Shown in pieces: positions 33,543-41,130 of a DNA stretch of 44,739 bases. The notes beneath the pieces were generated by a model. The model was not told the DNA's origin and ran no database searches. It was given only the letters and a program-made list of their open reading frames with translations. How positions within the stretch are numbered: position 1 is the stretch's first letter; each line of letters opens with the position of its first letter. The DNA is from Bacteroidetes bacterium UBA3022 (GTDB taxonomy: Bacteria; Bacteroidota; Bacteroidia; Chitinophagales; BACL12), in the NCBI GenBank assembly GCA_002346225.1, contig DDYY01000028.1, forward strand, positions 1 to 44,739, written 5' to 3'. The position numbers and the translations under genes were made by a program.

Positions 33543-33690
33543 TGTAATACTCCCCAAATTCTGCACCAGAGGTTTAGTTAAAAAACAAGTTTAAATTTAC
33601 TAAACCTATGACAAAGAGAACAAGACGCAAACCTGCCGACAGGCAGGTTGAGTGCTGACTTCAAAGCCAAGGTTGCCTTAGAAGCTATAT
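33543..33690 (+). mobile_element. IS3-family remnant (left end and start of orfA)
   Basis: TGTAATACTCCCCAAATTCT at 33543 looks like an IS3-type terminal repeat. An ATG at 33608 begins MTKRTRRK. After a 19-nt insertion and in another frame (from 33651), SADFKAKVALEA follows; together these spell the conserved N-terminus of IS3 OrfA. Nothing of the rest of OrfA or of OrfB is recognisable, so it is a dead fragment. Confidence 0.7.
33630..33649. repeat. Palindrome AACCTGCC-GACA-GGCAGGTT inside the orfA remnant
   Basis: Perfect 8-bp arms with a 4-nt loop. It lies within the 19-nt sequence that interrupts and frameshifts the IS3 orfA remnant, replacing one codon. This looks like a mobile palindromic unit that inserted into the transposase gene. 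Confidence 0.6.
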
Positions 33691-33780
33691 GTCTAGATTG
33701 GGAAGCTTACAGGTTGGCATATGTCTCTCACTGTTTTAAAAGCAACATGCAGCCCCCCAACAACGAAGCTGACACTGCTG

Positions 33781-33885
33781 CTTCCTACCCCCGATGGTAG
33801 CGGCTATCCTTGCCCGCATCGGGCAGTGTAGCGTTGCGGCAAGATAATAGCGGACAGCGGGACGAATGGGAGTGGGGTAGGGAAG
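33781..33885. repeat. 105-nt palindromic intergenic element
   Basis: The outer arms CTTCCTACCCC (33781-33791) and GGGGTAGGGAAG (33874-33885) pair with one bulge. Inside, GCTATCCTTGCC (33803-33814) can pair with GGCAAGATAATAGC (33838-33851) with a bulge, around a tip hairpin TGCCCG-CAT-CGGGCA (33811-33825) that competes for the same bases. It resembles repeats I recall from other Bacteroidota with a TAGCGG...ATAGCGG core; that is memory only. Confidence 0.55.
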
Positions 33886-33893
33886 GAAAATGG

Positions 33894-33948
33894 TTCCCGC
33901 ATAACAACTGCACACTCGCTACACTTCATGGCATTTGTAGCGCGGGAT
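33894..33948. repeat. 55-nt structured repeat, copy A
   Basis: Begins TTCCCGCATAAC, ends GTAGCGCGGGA, with a central CTCGCTA and CTT. CCCGC pairs with GCGGG and CGCTA with TAGCG. In this copy, flanking GGTTC and GAACC extend the stem. The same pattern recurs as copy B. Confidence 0.6.
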
Positions 33949-33993
33949 GAACCGCTTTGGATGATTTGACTTACTAGCTGATCTCGGAAATGC

Positions 33994-34048
33994 TTCCCGC
34001 ATAACTGCTATTACCTCGCTATGCTTGGGTATGTCCGTAGCGCGGGAT
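33994..34048. repeat. 55-nt structured repeat, copy B
   Basis: Same length and conserved blocks as copy A (TTCCCGCATAAC, CTCGCTA, CTT, GTAGCGCGGGA), starting exactly 100 nt later. The variable positions fall between the pairing segments. It lies 14 nt beyond the stop of the yebC-like gene, so it would be in that transcript's 3' end. Confidence 0.6.
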
Positions 34049-34061
34049 TGTCAGAACAGAT

Positions 34062-34775
34062 TTATTCTTCTTTCATGTTATGGAACACACTGACAACGTC
34101 GTCGTCTTCTTCGAATTTGTCGATCAGTGCGTAAATCTTTTCCATCTGTTCGTCGGTGAGTTCCACCAGATTCAGGGGCACGCGCACCAGCTCGGCGGCT
34201 TTCACCTCTACATTCAGTTCTTCGAGCTTATTTTGCATGGTACCGAAGTCTGTGAAGGAGGTACTAACCAGATAGAGGTCTTCCTCTTCCCGGATGTCTT
34301 CAGCGCCGGCGTCGATAAGGTCGAGTTCTATATCGTCGAGCTGCACCTTTTCTTTCTCGAGTTTGAAAACACCCTTGCGATCGAAAGAGAACGCTACACT
34401 GCCCTGGGTGCCGAGGGCGCCATCGCCGCGGTTGAAATACATGCGCACATTGGCGACCGTGCGGGTGGGGTTGTCGGTAGCACATTCAATCATCATAGCT
34501 ACTCCAAAGGGGCCGTAGCCTTCGTACACGATTTCCTCGTAATCGCCTTCGTCCTTGCTGACAGCCCGTTTGATGGCGGCTTCCACTCGGTCTTTGGGCA
34601 TCTGCACGCCCTTGGCATTGTTCAGCGCCAGGCGCAGTTTGGCATTGGTGGAGGGGTCTGGTCCACCTGCTTTTACGGCTATGGCTATTTCGCGACCCAC
34701 GCGGGTGAAGTTCTTAGCCATGGCATCCCATCGCTTGAACTTCTTTTCTTTACGGTATTCAAATGCTCTTCCCAT
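34062..34775 (-). CDS. YebC/PmpR-family DNA-binding regulator
   Basis: A 237-residue member of the YebC/PmpR (TACO1) family. The family acts as transcription regulators or as factors that help ribosomes at difficult sequences. The N-terminus MGRAFEYRKEKKFKRWDAMA is the Bacteroidota variant of the usual MAGHSKW start. Other matches are FTRVGREI, NAKLRLALNNAKGVQMPKD, the EGYGPFGVAM block and GCLGTQGS-like GALGTQGSVAFSF. The acidic C-terminal half ends EEDDDVVSVFHNM. Full length. Downstream are the 55-nt repeats. Confidence 0.92.
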   Translation of the reverse strand: MGRAFEYRKEKKFKRWDAMAKNFTRVGREIAIAVKAGGPDPSTNAKLRLALNNAKGVQMPKDRVEAAIKRAVSKDEGDYEEIVYEGYGPFGVAMMIECATDNPTRTVANVRMYFNRGDGALGTQGSVAFSFDRKGVFKLEKEKVQLDDIELDLIDAGAEDIREEEDLYLVSTSFTDFGTMQNKLEELNVEVKAAELVRVPLNLVELTDEQMEKIYALIDKFEEDDDVVSVFHNMKEE

Positions 34776-34817
34776 TTCGTGGAGTAAAATTCGGCATTGT
34801 GGCTTATATCAGCAAGT

Positions 34818-37127
34818 TCAGAGGCGTACTAACTGAAAGCTTTGCGCAGCAGTGGGCGTCACCAGCCGCACTACATACATGCCTGCGGCCAGCGTCCGGG
34901 TGGGAATATGCACTTTTACCGTGCCCTCAGACGGGGTACCGGCATAGAGGGTAGCCATGTGGCGGCCATTCATGTCCGACAAAATAACCTCGTAACGGGT
35001 GCTGCCTATCGCATCGAAAAACAGATCGGAATAGGTGGAGCTGGGGTTATTGGTGAGGTAGGGGCGCTCCGGCAGGGTGTTTTCCGGCAAGGTATCTGAG
35101 GATTCATTGTTGGCGCCGGGACTGGGTGTCGGCAGCAGCTGTTGTTCGCCAATGCCATTGGGCAGACGTCCCCACGACTGGTCGCTGGCCAGGGTCGGGT
35201 AGGAAACGACATCTACAGGGGCATATCCGGATGCAGCCGGGGCATAGAGGCCTACCGTTTCACCATCGACATTCAGGCGGAAGTCGGCGTGATAAGTTCC
35301 ATCCTCCGGACTGTTATCGGCCCAGATAAGCAGGTAGGAATCGGGTTGCAGGACGGTATTGGGCAGGCGCCATTTCCAGGGCTCCTCCGGGTCATCGCTC
35401 AGGTAGTACCCGTATAAACTCTGGGTGGTACCTCCGGCATTGTACAACTCAATATAGTCTTCGTATTGCCCCGCTTCATCGGCGATGGTCACCAGGTTCA
35501 GCGGCATCAGTTCATTGATAACCACAGCAGGTGGCGTAAAGGTATTGGCGAACTGCAAAGGTCCGCAAACCGGATAGGTGCTGGTGGCGGCAGTCATATC
35601 GGTGGCGGTAATGCTCAGCGACAAGGTGCTGTAGAGTTCGGGAACCTCGAGGGTGTTGCCATACCAGCCATCGCCGGCTGCAAAATCTTCGTGGAGTCCG
35701 TCGTCGAATAAGGTAAGCGTAGATGATGCGCCTCCATCCCAGACCAATTGCGCCTCCACTGCATCCAGGGCTGCTACACTTTCCACATGGACGAGCACAG
35801 ACAGCGGTGCACCACCAATAGGTGTCACGGGCCAGGTCAGCAATTCGGAAAGCAGGGGTGAGGAAGTGGCCGGACCTGCCTGCAGGGTAGTTTGGTTATT
35901 GCGCGCTGCCACAAAGGGAATGATACCATAAGGCGTATGGCCATCAATATCATTATCGGTGAACCCATTCCAAAAATCATCATACGTATAGCCGTAGTCG
36001 AAGGTGCGGAAGACATCTTCCAAGGCAGCTTCCGCAATCAGATCCCTCCATGCCAGCACCTTCCCTGCAACACTGTCGGTATGTAAAGGACCTTCCTGCA
36101 GTTGTTGCAGGTAATAAGTGAAGTCAGCCCGATAGCTGTCCACTGCCAGCAACCTTTCCACCAGCGGCACATAATACCAGCCCGTAGGCCAGTCGTAGAT
36201 ATTTTTCTCAGTCCAGTCGAAGCCCAGCCAGTCGACACCAAAGGAATTATCGGCGTCGTAGGAGAGAAACTCGTACCGACCGGAAGCCATGTTATAATAC
36301 AGGTAAAAATTATTAATATTTCCCGCATAGTTATCCCAGTGCCCTGCGGCGATATCCAGCGCATAGGTTTTCAGAAATTGCTGTACATCGAATACTGCTT
36401 CCAGTGCGCAGGGGAACTCGGAATCGGAGGTATTGTTGATGACATCGATCAGATGGATGAGGTCCTGTATATTGCCATAGGGGTTGTCTTCATTGATGGT
36501 CCACTCATAGCCGTCGTCAAGGTAATCGGAAGGATTGTTGCCCCGCCACTGTAAATCTGCGGGCCAGGTGCACTTGAACAGGTTACCTTCGTTATTGCCG
36601 TACCGCGATTGTATGTAGTTCTCATCTACATGCTCCATGTTGGTGTACACACCGGCATATGTTTCATTGACATAAACCCTTACAAAATTCGAACGCCGGC
36701 CGGGCAGACCAAAGGCATTGTAGGTATCGAAATACAGTTTCTCACGCACCATGGTAGGGTCATTGTGCATGCCCAGCAGGTTGAGCTTTTCCACGCCTTC
36801 GTATTTACCACCATCGCTAAACGCATTGAATGACACTTTGAAAGACTTCTTCGCCGAATAGAGAGAGGTATTACCGCGCAAGCGGAAACCAATGTTTTCC
36901 ACTGTATCGGTGGTGAGGCCATCATCGAAAATAAAAGTCGCATGGTAATAGAGTTCATTCTCCAGGTTAGCATAGAGCTCTGTTACAGAATCCTCCGGCA
37001 TTAAAATGTAGATACTGCTTACTTTCGTATCATCGTACAGCTTGGTATAGGGCAGGGATTGCGCTGCACCACTGACAGGTAAGCCAATAAATAACACACA
37101 TGTCAACAACACAGCAACCATCTTCAT
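34818..37127 (-). CDS. Secreted CotH kinase-family protein with lamin-tail domain and T9SS tail
   Basis: A 769-residue exported protein. The signal peptide (1-22, ending SGAAQS) is followed by a CotH-type atypical kinase domain (about 30-400): FRLRGNTS, KKSFKVSFN, LNLLGMHNDPTMVREKL, HWDNYAGNINNFYLYYN and the metal-binding LSYDADNSFG, which corresponds to the DFG motif. An Ig/filamin-like segment (about 430-530) precedes a lamin-tail domain (about 535-635, VVINELMP...EDYIELYN). The last 75 residues match a T9SS sorting domain (YEVILSDMNGRHM...AAGMYVVRLVT). It is therefore probably displayed on or released from the cell surface. Substrate unknown. The ATG lies 4 nt after a TATTTTTG box. Confidence 0.88.
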   Translation of the reverse strand: MKMVAVLLTCVLFIGLPVSGAAQSLPYTKLYDDTKVSSIYILMPEDSVTELYANLENELYYHATFIFDDGLTTDTVENIGFRLRGNTSLYSAKKSFKVSFNAFSDGGKYEGVEKLNLLGMHNDPTMVREKLYFDTYNAFGLPGRRSNFVRVYVNETYAGVYTNMEHVDENYIQSRYGNNEGNLFKCTWPADLQWRGNNPSDYLDDGYEWTINEDNPYGNIQDLIHLIDVINNTSDSEFPCALEAVFDVQQFLKTYALDIAAGHWDNYAGNINNFYLYYNMASGRYEFLSYDADNSFGVDWLGFDWTEKNIYDWPTGWYYVPLVERLLAVDSYRADFTYYLQQLQEGPLHTDSVAGKVLAWRDLIAEAALEDVFRTFDYGYTYDDFWNGFTDNDIDGHTPYGIIPFVAARNNQTTLQAGPATSSPLLSELLTWPVTPIGGAPLSVLVHVESVAALDAVEAQLVWDGGASSTLTLFDDGLHEDFAAGDGWYGNTLEVPELYSTLSLSITATDMTAATSTYPVCGPLQFANTFTPPAVVINELMPLNLVTIADEAGQYEDYIELYNAGGTTQSLYGYYLSDDPEEPWKWRLPNTVLQPDSYLLIWADNSPEDGTYHADFRLNVDGETVGLYAPAASGYAPVDVVSYPTLASDQSWGRLPNGIGEQQLLPTPSPGANNESSDTLPENTLPERPYLTNNPSSTYSDLFFDAIGSTRYEVILSDMNGRHMATLYAGTPSEGTVKVHIPTRTLAAGMYVVRLVTPTAAQSFQLVRL

Positions 37128-37131
37128 GTAA

Positions 37132-37139
37132 CAAAAATA
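37132..37139 (-). promoter_or_regulatory. cotH-like gene -7 box (TATTTTTG)
   Basis: TATTTTTG on the minus strand ends 4 nt (TTAC) before the ATG at 37127. It lies in the 20-nt gap between this gene and the divergent amylase gene, so the two promoters must overlap or reach into the opposing coding sequences. Confidence 0.6.
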
Positions 37140-37147
37140 GTATAACC

Positions 37148-38956
37148 ATGAGGAAGTTTTGTCTAACGATAGTCAGCACATGTCTTCTCTTTTCTGTTCA
37201 GGCCCAGGAAGTGCAGGTCCCGGAATGGGCAAAGAGTGCCATATGGTACCAGATTTTTCCCGAGCGTTTCCGCAACGGCGATCCCTCCAACGACCCTGCT
37301 TTACAGGATATCATGGGCTCCTGGCCGCACGACAGCGTCACGCCCTGGCAGCTAAGTCCCTGGACTTCCGACTGGTACGAGAAGCAACCCTGGGAGCAGG
37401 ATGCTCCTTATGATATGGGTGGTATCATCACCCGTCGCAGGTATGGTGGTGATATTCAGGGGATGCTGGATGAACTGGCTTATATCAAATCGTTAGGCAT
37501 CAATGCCATCTATCTGAATCCGGTGTTCTGGGCACCCTCACTTCATAAGTACGATGCCATCATGTACCACCACATTGATCCGCATTTTGGTCCCGATCCG
37601 GAGGGCGATAAGGCCATCATTGCAGCAGAAGATCCGCTGGACCCCCGCACCTGGAAATGGACCAGCGCAGACCGGTTGATGCTGCTGTTTATTCGCGCCT
37701 GTCACGAGCGGGGTATTCGCGTCATCTTCGATGGCGTGTTTAACCATATGGGCATACGCAGTTTCGCCTTTCAGGATGTATTACAAAATCAAGAACAATC
37801 GCCCTACAAAGATTGGTTTACTATATATGCATGGGATTCAGATACGTCGGAATTCCGGTACCAGGGATGGTTTGGTGTGTCCGATTTACCGGAGATACGG
37901 GAAGATGAACAAGGCATTGTGAATGGCCCCAAAACCTATATCTACAATTGCACCTCCCGATGGATGATGCCCGACGGGGTAGTGGCCAACGGCATTGACG
38001 GCTGGCGGCTGGATGTGGCTTTTTGTGTCGACCATCAATTCTGGAAGGATTGGCGCATGCTGGTAAAGGCCATCAATCCGGATGCCTACCTGACGGCAGA
38101 GGTCATCGACAAGATAGAAGTGGTAGCGCCCTATTTGAAAGGAGATGAGTTTGATGCGGTGATGAATTACGGCTTCGGCGTGGTGGCCAGCGAATTTTTC
38201 ATCAATAAAGAGCGGCGTATCACTGTAACGGAATTCGACAGCCTGCTGCAAGAATTGCGGGAGGCTTATCCGAGAGATATCACCTATGTGCAGCAGAACC
38301 TCTTCGACAGCCACGATACCCAGCGCTTTGTCAGCTATATCGTCAACCACGACGTGGCCTATTTCCGCGACTGGGGCGACTACTTCAACAAGACCAGAGC
38401 CAATAACCCGGATTACGATGAACGCAAACCCACTGAGGAAGAGTACCGTATTCAAAAGCTGATGGCTCTTTTCCAGTTTACCTATGTGGGTGCACCCATG
38501 GTTTATTATGGCGATGAAGTGGGCATGTGGGGCGCTAATGATCCGGACTGCCGTAAGCCTATGGTATGGGATGATCTGCAGTACGAGGAGGAAGTGTACA
38601 ACGCTGACGGTAGCATGCGCACTTCCGATCAAGTCGCTCCGAATGCTGACATGCTGACGTGGTATAAGGCCATTGCCAGAATGCGCGGCGCTTACCCGGT
38701 GTTCAGTCTGGGAAGTTTTGAGGCCCTGCTGACCGATGATGTCAACGGTGTGTACGTCTATCGCCGCCGGTTGGAAGGGGAGCAGGATGCCATCGTTATT
38801 CTGAACAACAGCGATCAGGAGCAGGCAGTGGATATCAGTCATTGGCTCAGCGGTACGGTCTATAATCCGATGAAAAAAGTGGAGCAGTATTTCCCGGATA
38901 CAAATCCTTTGGTACCTGTGCCTTACAAGAGCGGCGTGGTGCTGATGAGTTATTGA
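37148..38956 (+). CDS. Secreted GH13 alpha-amylase family enzyme (neopullulanase/cyclomaltodextrinase-like)
   Basis: A 602-residue glycoside hydrolase with signal peptide MRKFCLTIVSTCLLFSVQAQ. The GH13 barrel shows WYQIFPERFRNGD, region I FDGVFNHMG, region II DGWRLDVAF with the nucleophile Asp, region III LTAEVID with the acid/base Glu, and region IV FDSHDTQR with the stabilising Asp. A small C-terminal beta domain follows. The pattern resembles neopullulanase/SusA-type enzymes acting on alpha-glucans. No SusC/SusD genes are adjacent and no T9SS tail is seen, so it is probably periplasmic. The frame opens at 37100, but MRKFC gives the signal peptide. Confidence 0.93.
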   Translation: MRKFCLTIVSTCLLFSVQAQEVQVPEWAKSAIWYQIFPERFRNGDPSNDPALQDIMGSWPHDSVTPWQLSPWTSDWYEKQPWEQDAPYDMGGIITRRRYGGDIQGMLDELAYIKSLGINAIYLNPVFWAPSLHKYDAIMYHHIDPHFGPDPEGDKAIIAAEDPLDPRTWKWTSADRLMLLFIRACHERGIRVIFDGVFNHMGIRSFAFQDVLQNQEQSPYKDWFTIYAWDSDTSEFRYQGWFGVSDLPEIREDEQGIVNGPKTYIYNCTSRWMMPDGVVANGIDGWRLDVAFCVDHQFWKDWRMLVKAINPDAYLTAEVIDKIEVVAPYLKGDEFDAVMNYGFGVVASEFFINKERRITVTEFDSLLQELREAYPRDITYVQQNLFDSHDTQRFVSYIVNHDVAYFRDWGDYFNKTRANNPDYDERKPTEEEYRIQKLMALFQFTYVGAPMVYYGDEVGMWGANDPDCRKPMVWDDLQYEEEVYNADGSMRTSDQVAPNADMLTWYKAIARMRGAYPVFSLGSFEALLTDDVNGVYVYRRRLEGEQDAIVILNNSDQEQAVDISHWLSGTVYNPMKKVEQYFPDTNPLVPVPYKSGVVLMSY

Positions 38957-39070
38957 ACGGAGTGCTGCTGGTATTTGTAAGAGCCAGTTAAGCTTTGTAT
39001 GGATCGGTTGTTTCAAAATATTAATTGTAGGATTTGGGTGAAGCCAAAATGAATATTGGACTCCATTTAC

Positions 39071-39078
39071 TATCTTTA
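39071..39078 (+). promoter_or_regulatory. -7 box (TATCTTTA) of the sulfatase gene
   Basis: TAnnTTTA 27 nt before the sulfatase ATG. No good -33 partner at 18 nt. Confidence 0.4.
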
Positions 39079-39105
39079 ATCTTCCAATAAAAAATCCTGG
39101 ACCAA

Positions 39106-40530
39106 ATGAAACAGCCACTTCTTTGTGTGTTTATGATTTTCTGTGCATCTCTGGTATCGCATGCGCAAACCACACAACCCAATATTATATTAATTACAAT
39201 GGATGATTGTAATGATTACATTGAGGGGTTGGATGGTCATCCGCAGATATCGACCCCGAATATCAAATATCTGATGCGAAAAGGTGCTTTGTTTTACAAT
39301 GCGTATGCGAATTCACCTAAATGTGCTCCTTCGCGGGTGAGCTTTTATACCGGAAAGCAACCCAACTATACGAATGTGTACCACAATTTTGATATAAACT
39401 GTAATCTAACACTCGAGCAAAGCATGGCGTTTAATGGTGTCGAAACCTATTATACCATACCCATGGTACTCAAAGATAGCAGCGGTTATTTTACCTATTC
39501 CATTAGTAAAAATATGCATTGTCACAACAATCTGCATGGTTACGATATGGACACGGAAGACGAATGTGCTAAAGGGGCTTCGTGGAATAAAGTAACAGTG
39601 TTTGATCATGCGGCGGAGCAGATTGATGTGCTGAATTATGCTTCAACCATAGATGAGGGACTTCCTGAATATCATTTTGCAGCTATTCCGGATTCTCTGG
39701 AGACTAAGCTGCAGGACTATTTGTCAACCGATTCAGCTATTAGTTTTATAGAGCAGGTTGCCGCTGATTCCTCAGCCTTCTGCAACAAACCTTTTTTTAT
39801 GGCTATAGGTTATCGCAGGCCTCACGGACCTTTTTATATCCCTGAGAAATATTTCCTGCCAGCCTATGATGTCCAATATGATAACCCGGGTTATAAAATA
39901 AACTTTGATTCACTTCCTTTTGAACCGCCCACTACAGGACTCTTCATGCCGCCGCAACCGGATGTGAAGTATGCGGATTACTTTGCGTTGCCTGAAAATG
40001 GTGTAGCAAGAGCATTGATTGAGGTGGATGCAGTATATAGCGGAATAGGCATAAAGATTAATAGCAAAATTGCCGATGGCATATTTCCTCAATTTCAACC
40101 AGGACTTTCGGAGGCACAGCGAGAAGCATTGTTTTACGATTCGTATAGTGCCAACATGATTATGGCCTACATGGCATCCATTCAATTTATTGATGCACAA
40201 ATCGGACGCCTTTTAGCTTCACTGGCGGAAAATCCAGATATTCTCAACAATACCATTATTATAATATTCGGAGATCATGGATTTTCTCTTGGTGAAAAAA
40301 ACCATTGGAAGAAGGGTGCGCTTTGGGAAACAGACATCAGAACACCTTTATTGGTTGTAGATTTTCGCAATCCCGTCAAAAGAAAATCCAACGCTACTGT
40401 GGGGTTAATTGATTTATTCCCAACTATCCTGGAACTTACTGATACACCTGAACCCTTATTCCCAGATGGATCATCCTACCTAGACGGCGTTTCTTTGGTG
40501 CCTTTAATAGATGGTACAACCGGCTCCTAG
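39106..40530 (+). CDS. Secreted type I sulfatase, N-terminal part ending at an in-frame TAG
   Basis: 474 residues of a formylglycine-dependent sulfatase, close in style to iduronate-2-sulfatase-like enzymes. It begins with signal peptide MKQPLLCVFMIFCASLVSHAQ. The metal site starts ITMDDCND (Asp 33, 34). The formylglycine motif is CAPSR with Cys 73. Other active-site segments are GYRRPHGPF and FGDHGFSLGEKNHWKKG. The frame stops at TAG 40528-40530 just after DGTTGS. The next codons in the same frame read EKPILSSY and continue to a complete C-terminus, so the stop almost certainly replaces a Trp codon (TGG). The catalytic residues are all before the stop, but the C-terminal subdomain and secretion tail are lost if it is not read through. 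Confidence 0.88.
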   Translation: MKQPLLCVFMIFCASLVSHAQTTQPNIILITMDDCNDYIEGLDGHPQISTPNIKYLMRKGALFYNAYANSPKCAPSRVSFYTGKQPNYTNVYHNFDINCNLTLEQSMAFNGVETYYTIPMVLKDSSGYFTYSISKNMHCHNNLHGYDMDTEDECAKGASWNKVTVFDHAAEQIDVLNYASTIDEGLPEYHFAAIPDSLETKLQDYLSTDSAISFIEQVAADSSAFCNKPFFMAIGYRRPHGPFYIPEKYFLPAYDVQYDNPGYKINFDSLPFEPPTTGLFMPPQPDVKYADYFALPENGVARALIEVDAVYSGIGIKINSKIADGIFPQFQPGLSEAQREALFYDSYSANMIMAYMASIQFIDAQIGRLLASLAENPDILNNTIIIIFGDHGFSLGEKNHWKKGALWETDIRTPLLVVDFRNPVKRKSNATVGLIDLFPTILELTDTPEPLFPDGSSYLDGVSLVPLIDGTTGS

Positions 40531-41130
40531 GAAAAGCCTATCTTAAGCTCTTATCGAAATATGAAATCCAGTGCAGTGGAAGGTAGTTGTTTCCCATCGC
40601 ACAGTATTCGGACAAAGAAATGGCATTACATAAGGTATCAAACAAATGGTGATTCAACATTAACAACTTGCAATGAAGATCTTTCTGAAATTCAGGAGGA
40701 ATTGTACAATATTGGTGTGAACAGAGAAATAGATCCCTACGAATGGAATAATCTTGCTTATGACCCTGCTTACAGTGGACTCATAGAACAATTAGCAAGC
40801 TATTTACCCGGCAATCCAAATTATAACCAGTTTGCCAGGACATCGTTTGATGTGGTACCGGAATCGGATGAAAACGTGGCTTTACTGATCGCCCCCAATC
40901 CAACTTCAGATATTACCAGCGTGCTGGTTCCCGGTCAGAAAGGCGACTGGGAGCTCATTGTTACCAGCATTACAGGGGTGGTTGTTTACAGGGATAGAGG
41001 CTACAACGATTTCAATATCATGCAAGAGTTTTTATTGGAGCCATCTGCTGAAGCATGGTCTCCAGGAACTTATTTGGTCAAATACCAACAGGCGGAAACC
41101 ACACGCACCGGTAAACTGATAGTCCATTAG
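40531..41130 (+). pseudogene. Sulfatase C-terminal part and T9SS domain, in frame after the TAG
   Basis: These 199 residues are in the same frame as the sulfatase ahead, separated by a single TAG. They start EKPILSSYRN and hold the sulfatase C-terminal subdomain (SIRTKKWHYIRYQTNGD, EELYNIG, DPYEWNNLA). They end in a T9SS sorting domain (LLIAPNPTSDITSV...SPGTYLVKYQ...GKLIVH). An internal ATG at 40561 opens a 189-residue frame, but without a signal peptide that product would be useless. Whole gene: 39106-41130, 674 residues if the TAG is read. The last 4 nt overlap the convergent phzF-like gene. Confidence 0.85.

Larger units (their letters stand above)
33352..34061. other. 710-nt non-coding stretch with transposase remnant and structured repeats
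   Basis: No intact gene. From left to right it holds AT-rich sequence, an IS3-type left end and orfA remnant (33543-33690) interrupted by a palindrome, a 105-nt palindromic element (33781-33885) and two related 55-nt repeats (33894 and 33994). It looks like a landing site for mobile and repeat elements between DUF6090 and the yebC-like gene. Confidence 0.7.

Noticed and set aside
33894..34048. CRISPR array
   Set aside because: Only two copies, internally diverged and spaced 45 nt apart (100 bp start to start), with palindromic ends and no cas genes nearby. They are structured intergenic repeats.
34080..34787. 235-codon plus-strand open frame opposite the yebC-like gene
   Set aside because: A mirror of the conserved YebC coding sequence; the His/Phe-rich product is not protein-like.
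37886..39118. 410-codon minus-strand open frame opposite the amylase gene
   Set aside because: It is antisense to a clear GH13 gene with all catalytic motifs. The translation is His/Ile-rich without domains.
40561..41130. Independent 189-residue gene
   Set aside because: The frame is the direct continuation of the sulfatase across one TAG, begins in mid-domain and lacks a signal peptide although it ends in a T9SS domain.
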